From Demequina sp. B12 (GTDB taxonomy: Bacteria; Actinomycetota; Actinomycetes; Actinomycetales; Demequinaceae), in contig NZ_JAPEHU010000001.1 of NCBI RefSeq assembly GCF_028823635.1, positions 558,001 through 622,000 on the forward strand: a stretch of 64,000 nt of DNA. Reading direction: 5' to 3'. Each line of letters starts with the position of its first letter. Position 1 is the stretch's first letter. Below are positions 24,919 to 31,696 of this stretch, piece after piece. The notes beneath the pieces were generated by a model. The model did no database searches and was not told the DNA's origin. It saw nothing but the letters and a program-made list of their open reading frames with translations. The position numbers and the translations under genes were made by a program.

Positions 24919-25534
24919 CTCCAGACCGGAAGTCTTGTACTTCAAGAGCGCGTCGGCGAGCGTTCGTGAGATTGTCCTCGGCCTCATCGCCCTTGGAGGC
25001 GCGGCCCTCATCGGCTTTTATCCTTCATCGGACTCTGGCTGGGTCACCTTCTTCACCGGACTACTCGCGGTCCTTGTGGCACTTTTCGGTGTGGGGAAGA
25101 TCTGGAGTGCTATCTACAAGCTCACGGAGCGAGGGAAGTTGGCGCTAGGGGTTTCCCCGGACGGGCTGAAGGTGTCCCGTTCCGTGGAGTTGCCATGGTC
25201 AGATATTGATCACATCAGAGTTTTCTGTGAGTTCCAGTCGGTGTCAATCACGCAGCAACTGGCGAACTTCTTTATCAGATCGGTTGATCTTCGCCTCATC
25301 ATCGTGACCAAGCAAAAGCCTGGAGAAAACACCTCAGAGTTTGAACGTACCCATATCGCTGCATGGGAACGTGACCTTCGGGGCCGCACCTCAGCGTTCT
25401 ACGAGCTGGCGCGGGTGACATACGCCGAAGCCACGCGTCATGGTGTGCCGATGTCCGCAGCAACACAGCAACGTGCGGGAGTGGCCGAAGCCATTGGGAT
25501 TCCGTTGCACGAGCCTAGTGCCGGGCCACGGTAG
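24908..25534 (+). CDS. Membrane protein with a PH-like C-terminal domain
   Basis: This 208-residue protein has two membrane helices (about residues 18-40 and 47-68), then a cytoplasmic domain with KLALGVSPDGLKVSRSVELPWSDIDHIRV, which looks like a bacterial PH/STM3941-type fold. GGGGAAA lies about eight bases before ATG 24908. It is the last gene before the WXG100 promoter. The function is unknown; position suggests an accessory subunit of the secretion complex. Confidence 0.65.
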   Translation: MVDNSRPEVLYFKSASASVREIVLGLIALGGAALIGFYPSSDSGWVTFFTGLLAVLVALFGVGKIWSAIYKLTERGKLALGVSPDGLKVSRSVELPWSDIDHIRVFCEFQSVSITQQLANFFIRSVDLRLIIVTKQKPGENTSEFERTHIAAWERDLRGRTSAFYELARVTYAEATRHGVPMSAATQQRAGVAEAIGIPLHEPSAGPR

Positions 25535-25564
25535 CCGTTCTTTGTTGCTGGCCACAGGCGTCTC

Positions 25565-25593
25565 TTGCCTGCGGCTGACCAAACATATAGAGT
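25565..25593 (+). promoter_or_regulatory. Promoter of the WXG100 operon
   Basis: TTGCCT (25565-25570) and TAGAGT (25588-25593) are separated by 17 bases, the best -35/-10 pair in the island. The predicted leader is about 35 bases and carries AGGAGG just before ATG 25634. It would let the three WXG100 genes be expressed more strongly than the upstream membrane genes. Confidence 0.6.
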
Positions 25594-25633
25594 TCCTTTC
25601 GCGACCACGTCGCATCAATTAATAGGAGGGGTA

Positions 25634-25927
25634 ATGGCCGAGATCAAGGTCACATCAGAGTCGCTTTCCGGCGTCGCGAACCAACTGAGTTCCGGGGCGA
25701 CCCAGATCGAGTCGCAGTTGGCAAATCTCAAGTCGCTTGTCAACGGACTCGTCGCCGGTGACTGGGGTGGCGCAGCCTCCCAGAGCTTCTTGGATCTGTT
25801 TGAGCAGTGGGACGCGGCTGGCATCCAGTTGAAGGAATCGCTGGTCGGGATCTCTGACCAACTGTCCAAGACTGCGCTTGCCTACGAAGAATCCGAAAGT
25901 AACATCGCAAACTCTTTCCGCGGGTAG
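25634..25927 (+). CDS. WXG100 family (ESAT-6-like) protein 1
   Basis: This is a 97-residue helical-hairpin protein secreted by type VII systems. The turn motif W44-G-G46 (in DWGGAASQSF) and the C-terminal export signal Y84xxxE88 (YEESE) are both present. Length is exactly that of the family. AGGAGGGG precedes the ATG closely. It is followed by a strong hairpin and a second WXG100 gene, the usual pairing for heterodimers or a substrate/chaperone pair. Confidence 0.93.
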   Translation: MAEIKVTSESLSGVANQLSSGATQIESQLANLKSLVNGLVAGDWGGAASQSFLDLFEQWDAAGIQLKESLVGISDQLSKTALAYEESESNIANSFRG

Positions 25928-25933
25928 TCCACC

Positions 25934-25965
25934 CCAGTCTCCCCTCGGCATCGAGGGGAGACTGG
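25934..25965 (+). other. Perfect 14-bp stem-loop between two WXG100 genes
   Basis: CCAGTCTCCCCTCG (25934-25947) pairs without mismatch with CGAGGGGAGACTGG (25952-25965) around a GCAT loop. No T tract follows and the next ribosome binding site starts about ten bases later. It is better read as an mRNA-stabilising or attenuating element than as a full terminator. Confidence 0.75.
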
Positions 25966-25986
25966 CGTATGGATTGAGGAGCAAAT

Positions 25987-26388
25987 ATGTCTCGATTCTT
26001 TGTTTCAACTGGCGCCGTCGCTACCACCGCAGACGCATTGCAGGCGCTCGTCTCTGAGTTCGATAGTCAGCTTGAGACGGCGAACGCGTCCGTAACTGGT
26101 GTTGTGGGCGCGACCTGGACAGGAGAGTCCGCGGACGAGTTCGCTTCGGAGTGGCAGTCACTCCTCGGTGACGCCGCGGCGACTCGTGCGGCGTTGGCAT
26201 CTCTTGTCGCGCGTATGCGTGCGGCAGATGCGGGCTACGAGGGAGTCGACGCAAGTCGGAGTGGAGCCGCGCGCGCCGCGGCAACTGAGGTGCGGGCGTT
26301 GGGCAAGGCCCCGTCTGCGCGTACAAGTATGGGTAGTTCACAGGTATCTGGGGGGAAAGACAATGGCCCGGCACGCAGTCACAACTGA
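25987..26388 (+). CDS. WXG100 family protein 2 with C-terminal extension
   Basis: This 133-residue protein has the WXG turn at W44-T-G46 (TWTGESADEF) and a Y84xxxD88 export motif (YEGVD). About 45 extra, Ser/Ala/Gly-rich and probably disordered residues follow. TGAGGAG lies ahead of the ATG. The W44 and Y84 positions match those of protein 1 exactly, supporting a duplicated pair. The tail overlaps the next gene by 26 bases. The extension past the export signal is unusual for a 100-residue family. Confidence 0.88.
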   Translation: MSRFFVSTGAVATTADALQALVSEFDSQLETANASVTGVVGATWTGESADEFASEWQSLLGDAAATRAALASLVARMRAADAGYEGVDASRSGAARAAATEVRALGKAPSARTSMGSSQVSGGKDNGPARSHN

Positions 26389-26650
26389 CGATCTCGCGTC
26401 ACTTCATCGGTCGCTGGCAGATTTTGCAGATTTTCTTAGCCGCTTCGAACGCTCAGCCTCAAGCCACGGCTCTGCCCTGTTGTCAGCCTGGTCTGGTCAA
26501 GCCTCACGTGAGTTCATGGGAGAGGTCGGCGTGTGGGCGGTTGGCGCCCGGCTGATCCATGACCGTACCGAGAACCTTGCGCAGCGGACTGACGGTGCAC
26601 GGCAGGGGTACGAGTCGGCGATCGAACAGGCCAAGCAGGTTGTGGCCTAG
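26363..26650 (+). CDS. WXG100 family protein 3
   Basis: This 95-residue helical protein has a W43-S-G45 turn (AWSGQASREF). The C-terminal Tyr83 is followed by Ile rather than an acid at +4 (YESAIE), so the YxxxD/E export signal is imperfect. GGGGGAAAG precedes the ATG. It overlaps protein 2 and lies 14 bases before the large effector-like gene, a common position for an effector-dedicated WXG100 partner or chaperone. Confidence 0.8.
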   Translation: MARHAVTTDDLASLHRSLADFADFLSRFERSASSHGSALLSAWSGQASREFMGEVGVWAVGARLIHDRTENLAQRTDGARQGYESAIEQAKQVVA

Positions 26651-26664
26651 CGGCCGGAGTTGTG

Positions 26665-29523
26665 ATGCCTAGCCTTGATCTAGATCCGTCAGACTATTCA
26701 ACCGCTGGCCGCGAGGCGATTGCTCGGGAGGCCTCGTTGAAGCGCGTGGTCGGCGACGCGTCGTCGGAACTTTCGCGCGGGTACAACATGGCGGGATCCG
26801 ACGACGGTGGCGAGCAGTACTCGTCGTCGTATGACCCTGCCGTCGCTGAGGTGTTCTCGGCCCTTGAGGACTCCGTGGCGGGTCTACGCTGGCTCGCGCG
26901 CGCATTGATTGCTGCGGGCGCAATCCACTCAACCGCGGAGCGCGGTGCGAGAGGGCTGTCGGGTGCCGGGCCTGGCCTTGTCGACCCAGGTCCTGGTACC
27001 GCGCTCGCCGCGAGTTTGCCTCCGACCTCTTCCGGCGGAAACGCGTCGCCCATCCCCGGATGGGAACTGATCGTCGACTTTGTTGGCGGCATGTTCTGGC
27101 CAGACGCGGACGTTGATCGTTTGCGGGAGGCCGGACGGGCGTGGGCCCAGTTGGCCCGCGATCTGCGGTCTGAAGCTCGAGAGTTGCGTGGACTGACGGC
27201 CGAGCTCTCCGGGATCACCACGGACGAAGTGAGTTTGTTTGAGACGAACATCGAAGAACTTGCTTCCCAGTTGGACCAGATCGCCGATGCTGTCGATGCT
27301 GGGGCCGAAGGGCTTGGCGGGCTTTGCGACTCGTATGCGACCCAGGTTGAAGATACTCGCAACGAGACCACCGACATGTTGAAAGACTTGGCGATTGAGC
27401 TGGCCGCCACGGTAGGTGTTGGGGTTGTACTCAGTTTCGTGACTTTTGGCGGTGCGGGCGCTGCCGCTGCCGCTGTCGCCGTCGCGCGCACCGCTGCAGT
27501 CGGGGCTCGTGTTGTCTCGGTTCTGAACAGGCTGCGTATGGCTGCCTCGGCAGCGGCGAATCAGTTCAGGGCGGTGCAAGCCGCCTTGCGTGCTCTTCAG
27601 CGTTGGAGGGCTTGGCAGGTGGCAGGGTCTAATGGGGCGAAGTTCACGAGAGCCGCAGTCACTGATGGAACCGGCTCCTTTGTTGCCGCCTTCTGGACGA
27701 AAGATGACACCAGTCCGTTCTTGGCGGCGGCATCGTCTGCCGGCGGGGGTTTCCTCGGCAACGTCGCTTCGTCGGCCAAGTATCTCGACAACGTGGCGGG
27801 GCGCATGTTCGGAGGTGTGGTCGACGGTGTCTCGTCTTATGGAATCGAGACTGTGGGGAAGCAGGAGGAGTTCCAGCTTTCTGACGCCGTCCTGTCGGCG
27901 GTTTTGGGTGGAGCCACCGGGGCGTTGCCAGGTGGTTCGACGCGGGCGCGCCGTGACGTAATCTCTGGCCGCAACCAAGCTGACCTGGGTGGCACTGACT
28001 TCAATGTGCGTCAGGCAGCTGACACGGCTCCCACGAGCGGCCGGCCCACTGCAGAAGCAGCGACAGCTACGTCAGGGTCTGCTACCCGCACGGATGTGGA
28101 TGCTCCGGTGCGTGGTGGCGGTGATGTCGCGGCCGCACAGGGCGCTGGTACGGCGTCGAAGGTCCCTGAGGGGGAGGCGCCGGTATCGGGTGGCGGTGAG
28201 GTTGCTGGAGCTAGTGCTGAAGGCGGCGGGGTTAAGGTCCCGGACGGTGAGGCGCCCGTTGCTGCTGACGTGGATGTTCCTTCTGGGAGTGCGGTAGCTG
28301 ACGCGCCGTCGGTTGATGCTGGTGCTGCGCCTGACGCGTCTGTGAGCGCGGCGGATGCCCCGTCGGCGGGTGCTGCCAACTCTGCTGTGGAAGCGTCGCC
28401 GTCCCATTTCGATAGAGGTGTTGAGGTCGATGCTCGGGCTGATGCGCCGGTCAGGTCTGTAGCGGACGCCGCTGACGGTGATGGTCCTGTTCGACGCTTG
28501 CCTGGTGGTCGAGGTAGGGACGATGTTGACAGTGCCGATGCCGGTACGGATGTGCACAGTAGTGCAGTTGAGACTGCCGGAAGCAACGTTGAGGCTCCGA
28601 CTAGCCCGGACGTGGAGACTTCTTCATCGCGTGCCGATGGAGAGGGTGACGCGGAGGGCAGTGCCGATGCTCAGGCTCGGAGCGCAACGGATGGCACCGA
28701 TGCCGATGGGTCGCAGTCGAAGGCTGACGGAGATTCCGGCACGGTGGCGGATTCTGATGTGTCGCCTCAGTCTTCAGACGTTGACGGTGTGACTGGGGAT
28801 GCGGATGCTGCTGGTGCGGATGGCGCTGGCACGTCGCAGGACGCTTCTGTACAGGCGGGCGCTGCTCCTGGACGTGAGTCGTGGGAGGGAATAGATCGGT
28901 TCCCCGACAACTACTCCACTGAGATGCGGGTGCTGGATCCGTCAGATCCGAACAGCCGGCAGGTGGTGACGCTCCGTGATGAGAACGGCACGGTGGTGCG
29001 TCAGCGAGAGATTCCTGCCACGCCTGCGATTTCCCCGGAGTTGCGGGCTAACGGCCTGACTGATGAAGTGTGGGCGCGTACGTATATGGAGTCCACGCAC
29101 AACATGGACACCGCCGGCCGTGCCACTTTGGGGTCTTATGTGGGCGATCCAGAAATGCGTCACTCGTCGTATGAACAGCGCGCGATGGCTGATGGTGATG
29201 CCTACTTCAACTACGGTGAGTGGGTGCAGTTCCAGAATCGCTACGGTAGCGACAGTAGCCCGGTTCCCGACCGGGATATGTTTGAGTTCTTCAACAAGCC
29301 GTTCCTGGAGGATGCCCAGGCTCGCGGCATGGACGTGCGGTTCACCCATGACCCAACGGAGGCGGCTCCAAAGCCTCCTGCTCCGGGAACGCCGCCGGAG
29401 GAACCACGTGCGTTGTGGAAAGAGTATCTGTGGGCGCAGGAATCGCCCCATTATCCTGACGAAGTCCCAAAGAAACCGAGTCCGGAGGGTTGGGAAATGC
29501 CTTATCGCGAGAGGACTGAGTGA
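26665..29523 (+). CDS. Large type VII effector-like protein (CpnT-like N-terminus, unknown C-terminal module)
   Basis: This 952-residue putative secreted effector has a helical N-terminal region (about 1-110), a second helical WXG100-like domain (about 140-235, WAQLARDLRSEARELRGL) and a Gly/Ala hydrophobic stretch near 245-275, as in CpnT-type proteins. A region at about 450-735 is rich in Asp, Ala, Gly and Ser and includes a 25-residue tandem repeat (bases 28114-28188 and 28189-28263). A C-terminal module (about 735-952) has NYSTEMRVLDPSDPNSRQVV and DRDMFEFFNKPFLEDA. The module matches no toxin class I recognise. GGAG lies five bases before ATG 26665. Small downstream genes could supply immunity. 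Confidence 0.75.
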   Translation: MPSLDLDPSDYSTAGREAIAREASLKRVVGDASSELSRGYNMAGSDDGGEQYSSSYDPAVAEVFSALEDSVAGLRWLARALIAAGAIHSTAERGARGLSGAGPGLVDPGPGTALAASLPPTSSGGNASPIPGWELIVDFVGGMFWPDADVDRLREAGRAWAQLARDLRSEARELRGLTAELSGITTDEVSLFETNIEELASQLDQIADAVDAGAEGLGGLCDSYATQVEDTRNETTDMLKDLAIELAATVGVGVVLSFVTFGGAGAAAAAVAVARTAAVGARVVSVLNRLRMAASAAANQFRAVQAALRALQRWRAWQVAGSNGAKFTRAAVTDGTGSFVAAFWTKDDTSPFLAAASSAGGGFLGNVASSAKYLDNVAGRMFGGVVDGVSSYGIETVGKQEEFQLSDAVLSAVLGGATGALPGGSTRARRDVISGRNQADLGGTDFNVRQAADTAPTSGRPTAEAATATSGSATRTDVDAPVRGGGDVAAAQGAGTASKVPEGEAPVSGGGEVAGASAEGGGVKVPDGEAPVAADVDVPSGSAVADAPSVDAGAAPDASVSAADAPSAGAANSAVEASPSHFDRGVEVDARADAPVRSVADAADGDGPVRRLPGGRGRDDVDSADAGTDVHSSAVETAGSNVEAPTSPDVETSSSRADGEGDAEGSADAQARSATDGTDADGSQSKADGDSGTVADSDVSPQSSDVDGVTGDADAAGADGAGTSQDASVQAGAAPGRESWEGIDRFPDNYSTEMRVLDPSDPNSRQVVTLRDENGTVVRQREIPATPAISPELRANGLTDEVWARTYMESTHNMDTAGRATLGSYVGDPEMRHSSYEQRAMADGDAYFNYGEWVQFQNRYGSDSSPVPDRDMFEFFNKPFLEDAQARGMDVRFTHDPTEAAPKPPAPGTPPEEPRALWKEYLWAQESPHYPDEVPKKPSPEGWEMPYRERTE

Positions 29524-29524
29524 G

Positions 29525-30352
29525 GTGGCGTACGAGAGAAGTCCGCGTCACCAGACCTTCAAAGCGGCGTTTGCTAGAGACGATGGCGTGCTGCTAGCTC
29601 ATCCTGGCTTCATCCTCGAACCCGAGGGCACCGGTATGGCGGTCGCCCCCAACTGGTTTGGGATCGTCGATGTGGTGCTGGTCTTACGTGCTGATGGGCG
29701 CACCGTTGAGTCTTCCTTGGACCCTTTCCTGAGTGCGGAAGGCAATCCTGTTCCGGTGGTGTTTCGTCGGTATGTGTTGCCTGAGGGGTGGGGTGCGGAG
29801 GATTTGCGGCCCATTGTTGAGGCTGAGCGGGAGCGGGCGGCGGCGGTGTTGCCGGAGGAGTACGTGCGATGGTCTACGGAGGTCATTGACTCGTACACAT
29901 TGACGCCGTTGCCGGTGTTTCCTCATTCCAGTGAGGATCCGTCGTCGGCGTGGGAGAGCGCGGGCCCTGCGGTGGTGACGTCGTTGCAGCAGGTGTTTGG
30001 CAAAGCGATCCAGTTTGAACGGGCACGGGTTGGTTCGGGTGCGGTGCAGGCCCGTCTGTTTGAGGCGTTCGAGTTAGAGATTGCACCGTTGGATCGCGCT
30101 GCGACGTGTGACATTCGGATCTTTGTTGATAACCGTCAGTTGACGGAGCAGACCTGGTCGGCCATGGGGCACCGGTATCGGTATCCGCGGTCGTGGCAAG
30201 CGGTGGAGTTGGTGGAGCGCTTGACAGATGTGCGCACGTGGTGTGTGAAGGTGTTGCCGGAGGACTTTTTGGCCCGTCTTGAGCAGGCGTATGGTCCGCT
30301 ACCTGGGGTCTCTGGACCAGACAGGGTCAGTTCAGAGTTTGGGGGTGCATGA
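29525..30352 (+). CDS. Unknown protein downstream of the effector gene
   Basis: This 275-residue protein has no signal peptide or membrane helix. It begins at GTG one base after the effector stop (TGAGGTG), so it is strongly coupled to the effector. It has VLRADGRTVESSLDPFL in the N-terminal third and a tryptophan-containing C-terminal third. It might be an effector chaperone or immunity protein because of its position, but the sequence itself does not show this. Its stop overlaps the next start (ATGA). Confidence 0.6.
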   Translation: MAYERSPRHQTFKAAFARDDGVLLAHPGFILEPEGTGMAVAPNWFGIVDVVLVLRADGRTVESSLDPFLSAEGNPVPVVFRRYVLPEGWGAEDLRPIVEAERERAAAVLPEEYVRWSTEVIDSYTLTPLPVFPHSSEDPSSAWESAGPAVVTSLQQVFGKAIQFERARVGSGAVQARLFEAFELEIAPLDRAATCDIRIFVDNRQLTEQTWSAMGHRYRYPRSWQAVELVERLTDVRTWCVKVLPEDFLARLEQAYGPLPGVSGPDRVSSEFGGA

Positions 30353-30630
30353 TGGGTGAGGGTCCACAGTTTGTGATGCCTGATGAGAAGTGGCAGGCGT
30401 TGAAAGCCCAGTTGGGGATGACTGATCGGGACATGGTGGACATGTTCGTCAAGCCCTATTTGCAGGACATTGCTTCGCGTGGTGAGATCGCGTTCACAAC
30501 GGATCCTCGGGTGGCTCCGGAGTCGTCGATGCTTGGCGAACAGTGGCGGATCTTGCGTGACGAGATGGGCTTCGTATTCGATGGTCTCCATATGGTGGCG
30601 ACGCCTTTGTCCAAGGTGGTGGAGTCATGA
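30349..30630 (+). CDS. Small protein related to the effector C-terminal module
   Basis: This 93-residue protein contains TDRDMVDMFVKPYLQDIASRGEIAFTTDP. This aligns with the end of the large effector, PDRDMFEFFNKPFLEDAQARGMDVRFTHDP, with W and acidic residues spaced alike on either side (EKWQAL versus EWVQFQ; EQWRIL versus LWKEYL). It is therefore a paralogue of about 80 residues of that module with its own ATGA-coupled start. It may be a stand-alone domain, an immunity decoy or a leftover effector cassette. Confidence 0.65.
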   Translation: MMGEGPQFVMPDEKWQALKAQLGMTDRDMVDMFVKPYLQDIASRGEIAFTTDPRVAPESSMLGEQWRILRDEMGFVFDGLHMVATPLSKVVES

Positions 30631-30944
30631 GTGAAGTGGTGACTACCACGGACCAGATGGTGGAGCTGTTTGGTGGCGTGTTCGGGTCTCATGGCCTGGT
30701 GGTGAAGGTTGATGAGGAACGTCGTCATGTCACTGCGGTGGTGCGTGAACGGTTCGAGGTGCGGTTCGCGCTCGAGCCCGAGCATGGAATGTTCTCGATT
30801 GCGGTCGTGATTGGTCCTACAGCGTCCACGACCACGTTCTTTGGAAAGCCACCCCTGCTAGACCCGCGCGAGCAGTACGTGCGCGAAATGATGCAACGGG
30901 TTCACGAGTGGACCACGCTACGTATCGCCCCCGCAGGCCGGTAG
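30627..30944 (+). CDS. Small unknown protein, candidate immunity protein
   Basis: This 105-residue soluble protein has an alternating strand pattern (RRHVTAVVRERFEVRFALEPEHG) and a C-terminal helix. The start overlaps the previous stop (ATGA). It is the last gene of the tight effector cluster, where immunity genes are commonly found. No family is recognised and no catalytic residues stand out. Confidence 0.55.
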   Translation: MSEVVTTTDQMVELFGGVFGSHGLVVKVDEERRHVTAVVRERFEVRFALEPEHGMFSIAVVIGPTASTTTFFGKPPLLDPREQYVREMMQRVHEWTTLRIAPAGR

Positions 30945-31068
30945 AGGCCCACTCACTCTCACAACGTTGTTCCGGCTTCAGTTTCCTGGTCGAGGCCCAG
31001 TAGCAACTCCGGGGACTGACTGTTGCGAGCCTGTGGACCGGACAGGGTTTTGCTTGAGGGGTGATGAA

Positions 31069-31581
31069 GTGAAACGCATAGTTCTGACGAACGAACTGAT
31101 GGCTGCTATCGAGGACGCCGCATTTGATTGGGAGCTGTCGGAGGACGGCCGGCGGTTGGATGTGGGGCCAGACCTGTGGCAGTTGCATGACCGCTGGATT
31201 CTCAACGATGACGGTTCGCTCGACCAGTACAAGAAACGTGAACGCTCTGCTGGCTATGACTACTGGTCGTGGTTCGCGTCATGGGAGTACGGGTACCGGT
31301 GGTTGCTGTGGGACGTGCTCAGTTCCGGTAAGTCCTACCGGGTTCCTGCGATTTTCACGAGGTTCGACGGCCCGGATAAGCGCTTCAGCTTTGCGGACGT
31401 CACGGTGCATGGACGTGAACGCGTGCAGATGTCAGTCGGAGGGGTCGCCGTCGCAAGGATGAAGTACTACGAAGTCGATTTCGCTTCCCATGTGCTCCTG
31501 GCGTCGATCCCTGACTTGGTTGAGTCCCTCACCGCCACCACGGGCGAGCCGCTGTTCGGTCTCCGTGATGATCGAGGCTGA
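31069..31581 (+). CDS. Unknown Trp/Tyr-rich protein
   Basis: This 170-residue soluble protein starts at GTG with GAGGGG seven bases upstream. It is rich in aromatic residues (AGYDYWSWFASWEYGYRWLLWDVL around residues 60-85) and has a C-terminal half with FSFADVTVHGRERVQM. No recognised family. The 124-bp gap before it contains no clear promoter, so it may belong to the effector operon. A short hairpin with a T tract follows. Confidence 0.55.
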   Translation: MKRIVLTNELMAAIEDAAFDWELSEDGRRLDVGPDLWQLHDRWILNDDGSLDQYKKRERSAGYDYWSWFASWEYGYRWLLWDVLSSGKSYRVPAIFTRFDGPDKRFSFADVTVHGRERVQMSVGGVAVARMKYYEVDFASHVLLASIPDLVESLTATTGEPLFGLRDDRG

Positions 31582-31611
31582 CGTGGGGGAGTGCCCAGCA
31601 CACGTGATTTT

Positions 31612-31635
31612 CGCAACGTCGAACTTGCGTTTTTT
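31612..31635 (+). terminator. Candidate terminator at the end of the type VII island
   Basis: CGCAA (31612-31616) pairs with TTGCG (31625-31629) and is followed directly by six T residues. The stem is short, but the T tract is one of the longest in the intergenic regions here. Confidence 0.4.
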
Positions 31636-31662
31636 GTGTGGGGGTGGCATATTTGAGCGTTC

Positions 31663-31690
31663 GTGACCATGGTCCCGGACCGCGTAGGCT
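31663..31690 (+). promoter_or_regulatory. Promoter of the menJ-like gene, possibly of the nuo operon
   Basis: GTGACC (31663-31668), a 16-base spacer and TAGGCT (31685-31690) precede GTG 31697 by six bases. This predicts a leaderless start at the GTG rather than at ATG 31691. Confidence 0.5.
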
Positions 31691-31696
31691 ATGGGC

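Noticed and set aside
25934..25965. Intrinsic terminator between WXG100 genes
   Set aside because: No T tract follows the stem and the next gene has its ribosome binding site at once; kept as an mRNA element instead.
30349..30630. Frameshifted or truncated remnant of the large effector gene
   Set aside because: It has its own ATG overlapping the preceding stop, an intact frame and tight coupling on both sides, so it looks like a maintained gene.
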